Assembly (NCBI GenBank): GCA_037126765.1
Contig: JBBCBC010000026.1
Coordinates: 12,636,418 to 12,700,417 of the forward strand
From: Stenogyne calaminthoides
Lineage: Eukaryota > Streptophyta > Magnoliopsida > Lamiales > Lamiaceae
Length of the DNA: 64,000 nucleotides
Direction: 5' to 3'
Shown here piece by piece: positions 34,561-46,740 of this stretch (the first letter of the stretch is position 1; the number at the start of each line of letters is the position of its first letter). The notes beneath the pieces are model-generated. The model was not told the origin of the DNA and did not search any database. It saw nothing but the letters and a program-made list of their open reading frames with translations. Position numbers and translations under genes: made by a program.

Positions 34561-34709
34561 CGATAGGAGAAATAGAATTAAAATGTAATCCCACATATTT
34601 AATTTGGAAGATCATTTCACCAAAACACTAAGTGTTCATGTACACACTAGACATTTGATGGTCTATGGGTTAGATATGTAGGTGATTGACTCTAGTCCAA
34701 GTGGGAGAT
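34561..34709 (+). other. 3' end and polypurine tract of element B
   Basis: Short non-coding stretch ending AAGTGGGAGAT (34699-34709), the polypurine tract directly before the 3' LTR. Confidence 0.85.
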
Positions 34710-36374
34710 TGTTAGTGTTAGTGTCCTAGAGACAATCTATTCTAAGGACATAATACTCGATGATATTCAGTTTGATTTAATATTATAGTTCACTTAATAT
34801 TAATTTATGGCAATACACTTGTTTGAATATTATGTTTGATTGTTTGCATTTATTCATGCAAGTGTTCCCATGAGTCATTGTTGTCATTGAGGTTGTGAGA
34901 ACTCAATTGACTTAAGCATGATTCTCAAATAGCCCCGATCAAGGATCATCAAGAATGGGATATTGATGATGCAATGGAGATTGGTGTGCGATCTGCATCA
35001 TACTCTTAGAGAGGGTAGTAAGATCTCACTTACTACGAGATACTAGGTATCTCATGATGGATGCACAAATACCTTAGAGGGTATTGGTATACCCATCTGA
35101 GAAGCCGTTTGATGTAGTTCCACTATATGTGTCTACGGGTGTCTCGGTTAGTGGGAGCGATCCGATACTCCTTTGACTTGAGGTCAATACGCACGACATG
35201 TGTGGGATGATGAACTTTGACCATGACCGACGCTTGCACCCTTCCATGGGTAGATATGGCTTGGATTGGGTTCATCACGAAGTGCATGTGCGTGGTAGTT
35301 GAGCCAAGAATAGGATTCATTCCTCGAAGTGGATTTAGAGAGAATACTCATCTTCTCGTCATAATTGGATCTAAGTCATAGGCCGATTCACGTCAACTTA
35401 GAATTTGTGGCTAAGTGTGACATACATGATCAATTTTTTATTAGAGATAATATGATTAAGTTATTTGAATAAACACTTCATCATGTTCAAGACTTATTCG
35501 AGTATTCGCGACTGAAAGGAGGAAATCGTAATAGCCCATGTTTCAGTTATAGATAGTTGCACATTTCTCGCAACGTACCTCATATATTGAGAATGTCTGA
35601 TTTATTGTCTAGGGTTCAATTAAGAGCGTTAGTTTGACTAATCGCTCGATATATGATGGCCTATGAGTCACACAACAGGTAGTTCCCTTTTACGGATTAT
35701 AGTTGGTTGATTAAATATTAAATTGGATTTAATATTTAATTTATGGAGAATTATTTAATAATAGATTAATTTGGAATTAATTATTATTAATGTTTAATTA
35801 AATTGGATTTAATTAAATAGGAATTCTCAATAATAATATGTGGTATATTATTATAGGATTTAATATATATGGAATCAAATCCGTAGAGATTTGATATACA
35901 TGGAAATTAAATCTGTAGGATTTAATATATGGAATCAAATCCGTAGAGATTTGATATACATGGAAATTAAGTCCGTAGAGATTTTTATATATGGGAATTA
36001 AATCAATGGGATTTAATTTACAAGATTAGGGATTTTATTTCATAATCATGTTAGCTTAAGATTTAAGCTGGGCCTCCCCTATATATACAAGCTCTTGGGA
36101 ATTCACAAACAACATTAATTCATTCTTCTCCATAAGATCTAGAGTTAGAATTTTACTAGCAAATTCATCTTGGGATTCAACACTGGCAAATCTGTGCAAG
36201 TCCGTAATTGGGGATTACTTGGATACCATAGTAGAGAAAACTGTATACGAATTACTATAAAAATTCTGTTTACGTTTACTCGTATTTAATTATGCAATTA
36301 ATTGTTCGTTGTTGGTGAACTGTTTATTTCCGCTGCGCATGTATTACGAGTTTACGTGCCTCTAAAATCCAACA
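34710..36374 (+). repeat. Element B 3' LTR
   Basis: 1,665 bp, TGTTAGTGTTAG to AATCCAACA. It includes repeated ATATATGGAATCAAATCCG units (about 35865-36010) and a TATA-like TATATATACAAGC near 36079. It holds the uninterrupted target (about 35473-35480) of element A. Antisense ORF 35123-35320 is a mirror of 2341-2538. Confidence 0.94.
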
Positions 36375-36379
36375 CCTTC
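36375..36379. repeat. Target-site duplication of element B, right copy (CCTTC)
   Basis: Pairs with 1944-1948. Confidence 0.93.
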
Positions 36380-36958
36380 AAGGTTTGATAGAATATATAT
36401 GTCGATAGATGCTTGCAAGAAAGGTTTTGTAGCTGGATGTCGAACTTTGATTGCATTAGATGCATGTCACTTGAGTGAATATTATCGTGGTCAACTTCTT
36501 GCAGCAGTCGCTCTTGATGGCAACAATAGTCTTTTCATAATTGCATATGTTGTAGTTACATTAGAGACTAGAGACACGTGGCAATGGTTTTTAACAAACT
36601 TGTTGAACGATATTGGAGAAGCATCCAAGCGTGGAGAAGTTTGGACATTCATTTCCGATCAAGGAAAGGTAATTTATGTTTTATTCATTTTAGAGATTAT
36701 TTATTATTTATATGCATTTTTTAAAATGTTCATATACTTTATTTATTTTGGTGATAGGGTCTTGTAGCTGCATTGGAGGAATTGTACCCTTCTCTATACC
36801 ACTATTTTTGTGTTCGTCACATGTATAGAAACATTGAGAAAAAATGAAAGGATGAACGAGTTAGATCATTATTTTGGTTAGCTGCAACATCCATTACAAA
36901 CAATGCATTTGATATGTTGGAAAATTTACAGTTTCGATGGAAGTTCCAAAATAGATAA
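36380..36958 (+). pseudogene. MULE transposase pseudogene, catalytic part
   Basis: Continues 1173-1948 after element B. It contains DACKKGFVAGCRTLIALDACHL, with the first catalytic Asp at 36460-36462, then GQLLAAVALDGNN, WQWFLTNLL and WTFISDQGKG, with the second catalytic Asp at 36657-36659. An 89-bp GT-AG intron (36669-36757) fits exactly: removing it joins DQGK to GLVAALEELYP, then HYFCVRHMYRN. A TGA at 36845-36847 breaks the frame. The third catalytic residue (Glu) and everything after about 36958 are missing because element D begins there. Confidence 0.88.
36954..36958. repeat. Probable target site of element D (GATAA)
   Basis: Five bases before the D LTR. The second copy cannot be checked, because the 3' end of D is not in the window. 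Confidence 0.5.
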
Positions 36959-38430
36959 TGTAATAGGACCAGTCAGACCTGTTGGCTGACTGATGATCTA
37001 GATAGCAGATAGGGTGACCAGCTGAAATGTATAGACATCTGATGTAACAGTTAGGTCACATATTGAGGGGGAACTCAATATGTATAGGTTAAGTCTTGAA
37101 GATCAGATAAGTCTTGAAGATCAGATAAGTCATAAAGATCAGAGATGCTGAAGAGCTGATCAACAAGAAGCAGACAAGTCAAGACTGAAGACATCAAGAC
37201 CAGACGACCTACATCCGAAGACTTAAAGTGAAGGTCAGTAAGTTGTGATAAGACAACTTACAATTAGATGACCTAAGTCAGGTAGGCAGATCAGGATTCT
37301 GACTGGTCTGTGTCAACTCGATCAGGTGACTACTTCAAAGTTAACTAGTACGAGTCAAGTGTTCAGACAAGAAGAATGTCGACCTTATTAGTAATTCAAG
37401 CGTTACAAAGTGTACTTGATAACCAATGAGGAATCGACAACACACGTATGGAGCACTGACAAACTGTTGAAAGGCTTTTCAGAGTCAAACGGCTAGAATG
37501 GATAATCTTACATACTTTTGGCCATGCCGCCTCTACGCACATCAAATCAAGCCTGCAGTCCTACCTAAAATAGATCGAAATTCAAATTTCTCTCCAACGG
37601 CTAGTTCGACTTCGTGCCTATAAATATAGGATCAAACCTTCTTAGTAAGGTTACAGAAATTATCATCAAGCTAAAGCTCTCAAGATTTCAGCACAAAGAA
37701 CACAATTTCAAGATTTATTCTTACGTGTTCATCCCTTAGTTCTTAGCAAGAATACTTATCCTTTAGCAATAGGCTACTTTAAACATAGGATAGTATTCCA
37801 GTTGGAACAAAACAAATTTTATACCCAAACACTGTTAGGTTAAGTTTGTTATAGCGGGATTTCTATCTAGGGTTTTTAGATTAGATTTCTGGGATTGGTT
37901 GAGTGAGAACTCGTTAAATATCTGTTGGGTGTACCATGTTGGACTAACACATTAAACTAAGTCCAGTTGGTTAAGTTGGTGCCCCTGCTGATAGGGAAGA
38001 GTGGATGTAGGACAAGTCGTCCGAACCACTATAAATCCGTGTGCCTTTAATCTGCTTTACACATACTTGCACACTACTCTTGTTATCTGCATGCATATTC
38101 TGGACCAGGATCAGATTAGCATCAAGCTACTGATCTAATCAGTTTAACACTTTAGTTATCTGATTCAAACCAGATTGGTCAGATTCCTTATTTGAGTAAA
38201 ACTGGTTTTCACACTGGTTAACTAATCTTTCGCACCATCAGTTAAACTGATAGACGTCGAACTGATCTGCCTGCCAGATTAGTAAGTCGGATATCAGTCC
38301 AAACTGATCCACATCGCACTCTGATCAGACATACGTGCAAATCACATATGATCCACTAAAAAGTTTTTGAAGTCTATTCACCCCTCCCCTCTAGACTTCA
38401 ACCCTCACTGAAACCCATTCGGAACCTACA
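36959..38430 (+). repeat. Element D 5' LTR
   Basis: 1,472 bp, TGTAATAGGACC to GGAACCTACA, followed by AG and the primer site. A tandem GATCAGATAAGTCTTGAA repeat is near 37100. The boundary is set by the break in MULE coding and by the primer site. No second copy in the window. Confidence 0.85.
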
Positions 38431-38432
38431 AG

Positions 38433-38444
38433 TGGTATCAGAGC
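38433..38444 (+). other. Primer-binding site, element D
   Basis: TGGTATCAGAGC, perfect match to the initiator-Met tRNA primer site. Confidence 0.93.
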
Positions 38445-38566
38445 AGTAGTTCTTCCGACCACTGGCTTTGAATATCATTGGTTCTTGAGGAAGAACCTTT
38501 GTGGTCACTTGAACTGATCTTTGAAAACCTTTTTTTTAACTCATTCCTTTCAAAATCACCACAAGC

Positions 38567-41149
38567 ATGGATAACACTTCGGGTATGCATCATAATCTAT
38601 CCATGTTTTCTGTTTATGAGTATGCAGATTGGTCCATCGACATGAGAGACCATCTGGGAGTGATTAGCAACAGAATGGATGAGATTCTTGAGATAGGATC
38701 GATTATCATCTATCACTTTAACCCAGCTGAAGCAGGACGAGATCCTACGCAATCAGTTGGAGCAAGAATCAGAAAGAGTCCCTCTCTGATGGATGCAGAT
38801 GAGAGGAAATTGTCTAATCTGGATACTATTGTCAGACATCTCATCATGAAAACTATGGATGCTACTACACGAGAGAAAGTGAAGTACCTGAAGACAGCTA
38901 AGGAAGTTTGGGATACACTTGCTAAAATCTGCAGAGGAAATGAACAGATCAAGGACAACAGACTGCAAGCCGAGCTAGTTGTATTTGAGAAACTTAAGAT
39001 GCTACCGAATGAAACAGTTGATCAATTTGATGGAAGAATCACACGAGGAGTCAACCGACTTCGTGATCTGGGATGAGTAATGTCAAACAAGGATATCAAC
39101 TGCAAGATTCTCAGATCGCTGACTAAGAAATGGGATACCAAGGTGACCGTGATTAAGGACTGTCAAGATATTGCTACTATGAAACCAAATGATCTAATTT
39201 GAGTTTGAAAGCCCATGAGTTCGACCTGATTGAGAGAGGACAAGGATCAGATGATGTTCCTGCTGAAGCTGCTGCAAACTCAGTTAAATTTGTTGCATTC
39301 CAGGCAACAAGTAGCAGGTCACGAATCGTTGAACCAGTTGGAAACATCATTAGCCAGGCCGAACAGATTGCACTACTAACGAGAAAGCTTGAATGAACAA
39401 ATGTTCTATGACGACTAACGACAAAGCAGAGGAAGTGATCGAAGATCTTCTGACATATCACAAGAGAGATATCGTTCTTCAGATGATAGGGACAACAGAA
39501 GAAATGACCGGAAAGATGATCACAGAGATGAAAGGAAAGATGATCGGAGAGAGGATCGCAGAGAGAGCAGAAGAGATGAAAGATCAGATAAGAGAGGTTC
39601 TGATTACAGACAGAATGGAAAGTCTCCTGACAGATCATACCGAAGAAATGATTCACCGAATAGAGGAAATTCTGGAGATTCAAGGGTTTGCTACAACTGT
39701 CAGAAACCAGGTCATTACAGTGCTGATTGCCCTGACCTGGCTCCTAAGGAAAGAGAAGAGAAACGGAACAGAAGAGAACAAAGGTACCGAGACAGAAAAG
39801 CCATGGTTGCAGACACATCAGGAATTGATGATTCTTATCTGCCATCAGATGACTCTGGATATTCATCTGTTGAAGATTTATGTGTGATTACCACTACTGA
39901 CGATGTGGACGATATGAACTTCTCATCTGATGATGACATCTGTCTGATGGCCAGAGAAACTGACCAGTCTGAGGTAATCTCTAAACCTTCTGTGGTTTCT
40001 TATTCTACACCTGTTGTGCTTAGCACATCTGCTGGAGAGATTAACCTGCATGTCTACAATGACCAATTACTTGATGATCTCTCTAATGCAATAGATACTT
40101 ATACACGAGTGAAAGTTGAGAACGATAACCTAAGGGCTGAGAATATTCGGCTTGTCAAAGATATTGAGGCAAGTAAAGCAGATGAACTAAACTCAGCTGA
40201 AACTGTTCAGAAGATGACTAAAGAACTGGAGGTTCTGAAAGTCAGTACTACTGATCAGGGAAAGCTGATTAAGGAACAGTTGGCTCTCAATGAATGACAA
40301 GCTGGAGAATTCAAAGACCTTCAGGCTAAGTTTGATGAACTCTTCCGATTGCATGAGAATTTGAAAACTTCTGAGGACAATTTGCATAAGAAAATAGAAG
40401 TTTTCACGAAATCTTCTAAGACTGTTCAAGATCTGAACAACTATTTTGTACACCAATTGATAAGAAGGGAATTGGGTATGAGAACCCTTCTGGATCCTCA
40501 AAAACCCCGTCTGGTTCACATTAGAAAAATGTAATCAAACGAGTTTCTGATCAAGATACACGAAAAGCCAAATTTGTATCAGATTAGGGAAAATGATCAG
40601 CTGACCGACAAGGCAAGTGCCGGATCAGAAATGGAACAGAAATGGACCCCAACTGATCAGACATCTGCCGAGGAATCAACAGAAGAATCTTGTTCTCTGA
40701 AGAGACCTCAGCCAAATCAGCAGAGTAAGCCTCAGTCTGGACCATCTCGTAAGGGACAGAACCAGCTGAAGTCAACTCAATCCAAGCTGCCTAACAAGCA
40801 AGCTAAGGGTAAACTACTAAGATCAACTATGCTAGAAATATATGAATCTTTTAATGGTAGCAGTCGTACCTACCCTTACAATCAGAAACCTAGGGCTGCT
40901 GCACCTGAGCCCCACTGGATTAAAAGAAGACAAGTATAAATGAAAAATCCCAAGTCTTCTGATTCATCCAAGGCTCACACTAATAATCATACTGATCAGA
41001 TTGCATATGAAGAAACATATGATTATGTAGATGTTTATGGGAGACAAATCAAACCTTCTGTGTTCAACAAAGGCTCCCGATTTGTTTGGATCCCTAAAGG
41101 TACTTCTAACCCCCCAGGACCCAATTCTACTAGGGTACCTAAAATCTGA
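38567..41149 (+). pseudogene. gag: Copia gag, element D
   Basis: ATG at 38567; the copia gag domain is open for 169 codons (SVYEYADWSIDMRDHLG, EVWDTLAKIC, LPNETVDQFDGRI). Stop at 39076, then a frame change and return (39177-39400). An Arg/Asp-rich basic stretch (about 39410-39680) leads to a complete CCHC knuckle, CYNCQKPGHYSADC (39689-39730). It is followed by an acidic segment with SSDDDICLM, a coiled coil (about 40060-40440) and a basic C-terminus with DVYGRQIKPS (about 41025-41065). Stops at 40297, 40534 and 40939 are in the same frame. The final TGA (41147-41149) lies at the same place as the gag stop of A and E. Confidence 0.85.
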
Positions 41150-44100
41150 TTTGCTCGCAAGCACGAGTGGGACTGGCTAATAAATGAGGTGTATAAGCAA
41201 CTATCTAGTACATAGATAGTGGATGTTTAAGGCACATGACTGGAAGTCAACATCTCCTCAATAATTACATTGAGAAACCAGGCCCACGAGTTCTCTTTGG
41301 GGACGACAACTTTGGTTTCACCAGAGGAGTTAGAACCTTAGTTAACGATGATGTACAGGTGTTTCATACGTTGACGGCTTAAGGCACAACCTGTTATCTG
41401 TATCACAGTTGTGCGAGAATGGATTCAGTGTTGAGTTCTCATCAGATCAATGCACAATCAGAAATCGAGTGACTCAACAGGTTTTGCTAACTGACTCCAG
41501 AAAAGGAACGAACTATATAGCAGATTGGGACAGTTGTCTAAGAAATGCATGCTTCATTGTTAAGAGTTCAAAGAGCTCCAGTTGGCTCTGGCACAAGAGA
41601 ATGAGCCATCTGAACTTCAAAACTCTTAACAAGATAGCAAGGATGTCCTTGGTTGAAGGTCTCCCGAATGAAGTATTCTCTAAGGATCAGACATGTGCTG
41701 CATGTCAGAAGGGAAAATAAGCAAAAGCTTCATTCAAAGGGATACCTTCCCCTCCATCCAGCAGAGTATTGCAACTGCTCCATATGGATCTATTTGGACC
41801 AGTTACGCCTCTTAGTTTTAGTGGACGCAAATACACTCTGGTGGTCGTAGATGATTATTCTAAGTTCACCTAGGTTGTATTCTTGTATAAGAAGAGTGAA
41901 ACTACAACAAAGTTACCTGAACTTCTCAAGAAGATTCAGAATGAGAAGGGTCTAAACATAGTGAAAATCAGACCAGACAAAGGTACATAATTCTTGAACC
42001 AATTTATATCTGATTTTTGCTCTGAGTTTGGTATTCATCATGAGACATCAGCTGCCAGAACACCACAACAAAATGGCGTAGTAGAAAGAAGAAACAGAAC
42101 ACTTAAAGAAGCTGTACGCACCATGTTAGCTGAGCATGCAACTCAAAGTCGTTTCTGGGCAGAAGCTATCAATATTGCATGCCACACGCAGAACATATGT
42201 TCTCTGACTAAGATTCACTTTAAGACACCTTATGAACTGTGGAAGGGCAGAAAACCCCGTGTTTCCTACTTTCATGTGTTCGGGTGCAAGTGTTTCATAC
42301 ACAACAATGGGAAGAGTCAGTTGAGAACCTTCGATGCCAAGTCAGATGAGGGTATATTCTTAGGATATTCCTCAACCAGCAAAGCATTTAGAGTTTTCAA
42401 CAAACGAACCCTAGTTGTGGAAGAAACACCTCATGTGGTCTTTGATGAGTCAACATCTGATCAAGAGAAATCTGCCGCAGAATAAGATGTACCAGACAAA
42501 CCAGATTCAATGAAAATGGATCAGCTAAGGCTCAAAGGAAAGGATCCAAAATACGTTACTGTATATGTTCCTAACTTTGACCTTGACGATTCACCAGGTC
42601 AGTCAGACCCCAAGGTACGTACAACTGTCAGTGAAGAAGCTGGTACAACTGAGACAGTAACAACTGAACCATCTGGTTCAGGGGGAACACCTGATGTTCC
42701 GGCGGACAGACTTCAACACATGATGAGTCCAACATCAGCTGAGATATGTCCATGCCAAGTGGATCCTACTCAAGTACCTCTCCCAGTCTCTAGTGATGAA
42801 TCTTTATCAGAAGAGGATGATGTTCTCCAAACTGATGATAATCAGGACAGAAGGACCTGGATAACCAGTCATCTAACTGATCTGATCATCGGAGACCCAT
42901 CTGATAGAGTCAAAACTAGACACTAGATTGGTGAAAGTGCAATGTATTGTTGTTATCTGTCTTTGAAGGAACCACTCACAGTTGAAGAAGCTCTTCAAGA
43001 TGCAAGCTGGATTCTAGCCATGCAAGAAGAATTAGAGCAGTTTGAGAGGAATCAAGTTTGGGAATTTGTAGACAAACCAACTCACCAAGATGTGATTAGC
43101 ACTAAGTGGGTATTCAAGAACAAGAAGGATGAGCACAATGTAATAACCAGAAATAAGGCAAGACTTGTTGCTAAGGGCTATTCACAATCTGAAGGAATTG
43201 ATTATGATGAAACCTTTGCACCAGTCGCTCGCCTGGAAGCCATTCGACTATTTCTGGCTTATGCATCTCATAGAGGATTTACTGTGTATCAGATGGATGT
43301 AAAGAGTGCATTCTTAAACGGGGTACTAGCTGAGGAAGTTTATGTTGAACAACCTCCTGACTTTGAAATGAGCAACCAAGTGTACCGTTTAAGAAAAGCT
43401 CTTTATGGACTGAAACAGGCTCCTAAAGCTTGGTATGATACACTATCCTAGTTCTTGATAGAGAATGGTTTCACCAAGGGCTTGATTGATAGGACCTTGT
43501 TCAGAATAGAAGATGGAGAAGACATTATTATGGTTCAGATCTATGTGGACGACATTATATTTAGTTCTCACAATCAGAAGCTATGTGAGAAATTCAGTAA
43601 GCTGATGCAAGGGAAATTTGAGATGTCCATGATGGGTCAGATGAGCTACTTTCTAGGTCTTCAAGTCAAGCAGGCTCACACTGGGATATTCATCTGCCAG
43701 GCAAAGTATACAAGGAATTTGTTGGCTAAGTATGGAGTTCAAAATTGCAAAGAAGCCAGAATTCCAATGTTGATTGCATTTAAGATGGACCCAGATGAAG
43801 GTGGTAAGAAAACTAATCAGAAAGAGTATAGGGCTTTAATTGGATCATTACTATATCTGACTGCAAGCAGACCAGATATAACTTTTGCAGTAGGTGTATG
43901 TGTCAGATTTCAAGCTAATCCCAAACATAGCCACCTAGAAGCAGCTAAGCGGATTCTTCAGTATCTGAAGGGTACTGTAAACTTAAGTTTATGGTATCCA
44001 TCAGATGATAATCTAGAGCTTAGTGGGTACTCTAATTCTGATTATGGAGGATGTAGGATAGATAAGGAAATCTACATCAGGTACTTGTCAGTTCTTGGGA

Positions 44101-44176
44101 AGCAAGCTGGTCTCTTGGTATTCTAAGAAGCAAACATCTGTTGCCACATCTACTACTGAAGCAGAATATATGGCTG
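41150..44176 (+). pseudogene. pol: Copia pol, element D, truncated in RNase H
   Basis: Protease at about 41200-41370, with catalytic DSG at 41215-41223 (IDSGCLRHMTG). Integrase from 41409: HKRMSHLN and CAAC zinc motif, MDLFGP, PDKGT followed by a stop where Glu is expected, and NGVVERRNRT. RT from 42942: QVWEFVDKP, TKWVFKNKKDEHNV, DYDETFAPVARLEAIR, QMDVKSAFLNG, and YVDD coded at 43542-43553. RNase H from about 43850 (SRPDITFAV, SGYSNSDYGGCRIDK) ends abruptly after TEAEYMAV at 44176. One frame from 41409 to 44126 with stops at 41718, 41871, 41988, 42483, 42924 and 43449; a frame change lies near 44085. Few mutations would separate this from an active pol. Confidence 0.88.
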
Positions 44177-44627
44177 TGTTGGGGTTATACTGAAAAGTAT
44201 GCTTTTACTTTGTATAACCAAACTGAAGTTTCTTATTTATTTACTAAAATAAATTATTTAATCACTGTTGCATTAAATATGAATGAATGTTATATATGTT
44301 TATTGCAAACTCGTTCGATAAGACAGTACGTATTACATTGTAGTTAATTTGGTGATACCCGATCACTGAAGATCAAATTAACAGCCCTCGTAATTAAGTA
44401 CAAATTCACAACCCAGATGGAAATGAACGAACCATCATGAACGGTTGAAGTGTGAGACCCAGATTGGCCTGTCTTGACCAAGAGATCACACTAGCGTATT
44501 TAGGTGCGTTGAATGAGGACCTACAGGAGGACAAATTCTTTGGTACTGAATATACAAGAATTAAACCTCAGTGGTGCGTTATTTCTTAATCTCCGCCCCT
44601 TAAATAGGATCGTGTGAAATTAATAAC
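44177..44627. other. Unidentified LTR-like fragment between D and E
   Basis: 451 bp with no coding sequence. It begins TGTTGGGG exactly where the RNase H of D breaks, as the edge of an inserted LTR would, and ends at the insertion point of E. It does not resemble the other LTRs in the window. It may be the left end of another retrotransposon continuing beyond E and F, or flanking DNA joined by deletion. Confidence 0.4.
44623..44627. repeat. Probable target site of element E (ATAAC)
   Basis: Five bases before the LTR end of E. The partner copy would lie beyond the window. Confidence 0.5.
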
Positions 44628-46740
44628 TGTTGGTCCCGGTGCAACGAGTCTTACACGTGTATGGGGGGGAATACACGTGTTCAGTGTTTTTAAAACTTTT
44701 TCTTACTGAGGTCAGCTTGGGTCGGGTTGTCACGATGATTTGGTCTGAGAAGCACAAATCGCTCTGAGTCAAAGTCTCTTGAGATAGTGATCTGAAATTG
44801 CTTTTCGAAACCTCGAGATAATCCCAACCCGAGTCCCGAGTTTTTCAGAGATCCCGAGTTGCTTGGATCAGATAACTAACTTACTAAACCCTCAGAAGAG
44901 TAAGTTCAGTTTGGTAACTATCTGTTCTAGCTACTCAGATGTGCGGAATGGTTGGCCCTTAGTTTATACTCGTTTTAAGCTTTTGCTGAAAAACCTTCCT
45001 TTAATGGAATAGTGATTAGGCTGTGATTCAATTATATGCAACTTCAGTGGATTGATTCCAACTGAAATATCAGTGAAAATATGCTTTCAAAACTCAGTGA
45101 TGCAACAGATAAATCAAGCAAAACAAAACAGAAAGCAAAGAACACAACAATTTATAGTGGTTCAGAGACTCAAGCTCCTACGTCCACTCTCTCTGATCTC
45201 TTCAGAGAAATTCACTAATCACTTCCTTGAGCTTTCTGACTACCTCTGTAGTTTACTTACTCAACTCGGCCCTGAGTTTTCTGACTACCTCTGTAGTTTA
45301 CTTACTCAACCCGACCTTGAGCTTTCTGACTACCTCTGTAGTTTACTTACTCAACTCACACAAGCTTTCAGACTACCACAAGTAGCTTACTAACTTCTTC
45401 TCTAGAGCTTTCTGACTACCTCTGTAGTTTACTCACTCTTTACAACTCCAATCTCACCAACAATCACACTCAAACTACCTTCTAAAGGGTTTGGGGTTTC
45501 TTGGTTGGTTTCTAACTAGAATGAGATATCCTTTACAATAAAGTACAATGCAAAGGCTAGGATATCTCGACTAAGCTTTGGATATATCTTATCAAGCTAG
45601 GCTTAGTTTAATGAGCTCTCTTCAATATAAAGAACTTGGGAAATTCTGGGTTTTTCGAGTGCTTCAACTTTGCCATAATAAGTTTGAGCTCTTGAGTTGC
45701 TTACAAATTTCCCGTAATCTTTCAATGTAGAAGGTCACAAGTATTTATAGGCATACACCAAGGTCACTCTTGAAAAACTATCCGTTGGAGAGATACCTCC
45801 GAGAGTTTCCTCTTATGGTGTGTGAGAAACGGCTATATTTAGGGTTTGACACTCCCTAACACATTTTAGGCAATAGCCTTTCATGTAGCCGGTTTTCACT
45901 TTTTGCAGTCTGGAACTTTGTACTTCTGACATTTTTTAATGACACATCCTTTGTCGATTAAGAGGCATAGTGCGATCTTTGTCTTCCTCTTTTTGACTTT
46001 TGTCTCCAGTTAAAGGTAGACAACTCAACGGCTCTTTTGATTACAATCTCTGAGTGATATAACCTTAACAACACTTTGTTCTTAGTTCCTTTTGTCTGCA
46101 TTTGAATGTCTGGGGCAATATCTAATTTTCTAAGGAATCGCGATCTTCTCAGTAGTGCATCCTTCAGATAGATATGTTCAGTGCCTCGGAACATTTAGGT
46201 TTATCTTGAGCATTCGGGACATTCTTGAGTCTTGATGGTTCTTGTGCCTTGATATACTTGATCTTGATCTTGATCTTACATCTTACGTGTCTTGAGTCTT
46301 ACGAGTCTTGAGGTCTTGAGTCTTACGAGTCTTGAGGTCTTACGAGTCTTGGCGTCTTCTTAGTCTTCTGGATGTCTTGGTGATATCTTTGAGTCTTCGG
46401 TTCCTCGATTTCATCTCTTTTGAGTCTTGATATCTCGATTTCTCATCGAGGCTTGATATCTCGATTTCATCTTTGAGTCTTCAGTTTCTTCGTTTCATAC
46501 TAAAACTTCAGAAACTTTAGTTTCATACTGAAACTTCGGTTTCTTCAGAAACTTACTGAGTTCTTCAGAATCTTCAGATCCTAACCTGATCTATATCTGC
46601 TGACTATACATTTTGCAGATAACATCCTGAATACTCTAAAACTGAATCCTGACTCAACTATCAAGATTATTCTGAACATCATACTCAGGGGTTTTGGGAT
46701 CTAATCAAAATCATATCTTTATTAAATTCATCTCCCAACA
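44628..46740 (-). repeat. Element E 3' LTR
   Basis: 2,113 bp, in reverse. The terminal hairpin lies at 44653-44680 and the palindromic array at 45228-45435 (five units). A GA-rich tract (about 46240-46500) is full of GAGTCTT units. The ORFs here (45052-45393, 45958-46194) are LTR sequence, not genes. Confidence 0.94.
44653..44680. repeat. LTR-end hairpin (E, 3' LTR)
   Basis: ACACGTGTAT / ATACACGTGT arms around a GGGGGGGA loop. Perfect arms. Confidence 0.92.

Larger units (their letters stand above)
1949..36374 (+). mobile_element. Copia retrotransposon B, interrupted by A and C
   Basis: Complete-length but decayed Ty1/copia element, bounded by CCTTC duplications and two related LTRs. Removing A (with one ACACT copy) and C (with one CTCCC copy) leaves LTR, primer site, a long leader, gag, protease, integrase, RT, RNase H, polypurine tract, LTR. 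Its pol differs clearly from that of A/C/D/E/F: the integrase has RSDRGGEYLS and NGVSERRNQT, as in the large group of plant elements usually annotated by similarity to TNT1-94. Its two LTRs differ by scattered substitutions plus deletions of about 21 and 140 bp in the 5' copy, so B is older than the elements inside it. Confidence 0.92.
36959..44176 (+). mobile_element. Copia retrotransposon D, 3' end missing
   Basis: One LTR (36959-38430), primer site, gag and pol in order. It is cut inside RNase H at 44176, with no polypurine tract or 3' LTR following. Its pol resembles the A/C/E/F family (protease DSGC.RHMTG, RT and RNase H motifs), but its LTR and gag N-terminus differ, so it is a related but separate family. 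CAG/CTG sites look normal and the reading frame is well kept: from 41409 to 44126 there is one frame with six stops. Confidence 0.9.

Noticed and set aside
39393..39887. 164-codon ORF with Met/Glu/Arg repeats
   Set aside because: Shadow of gag in D: the next frame encodes the Arg/Asp-rich region and the zinc knuckle.
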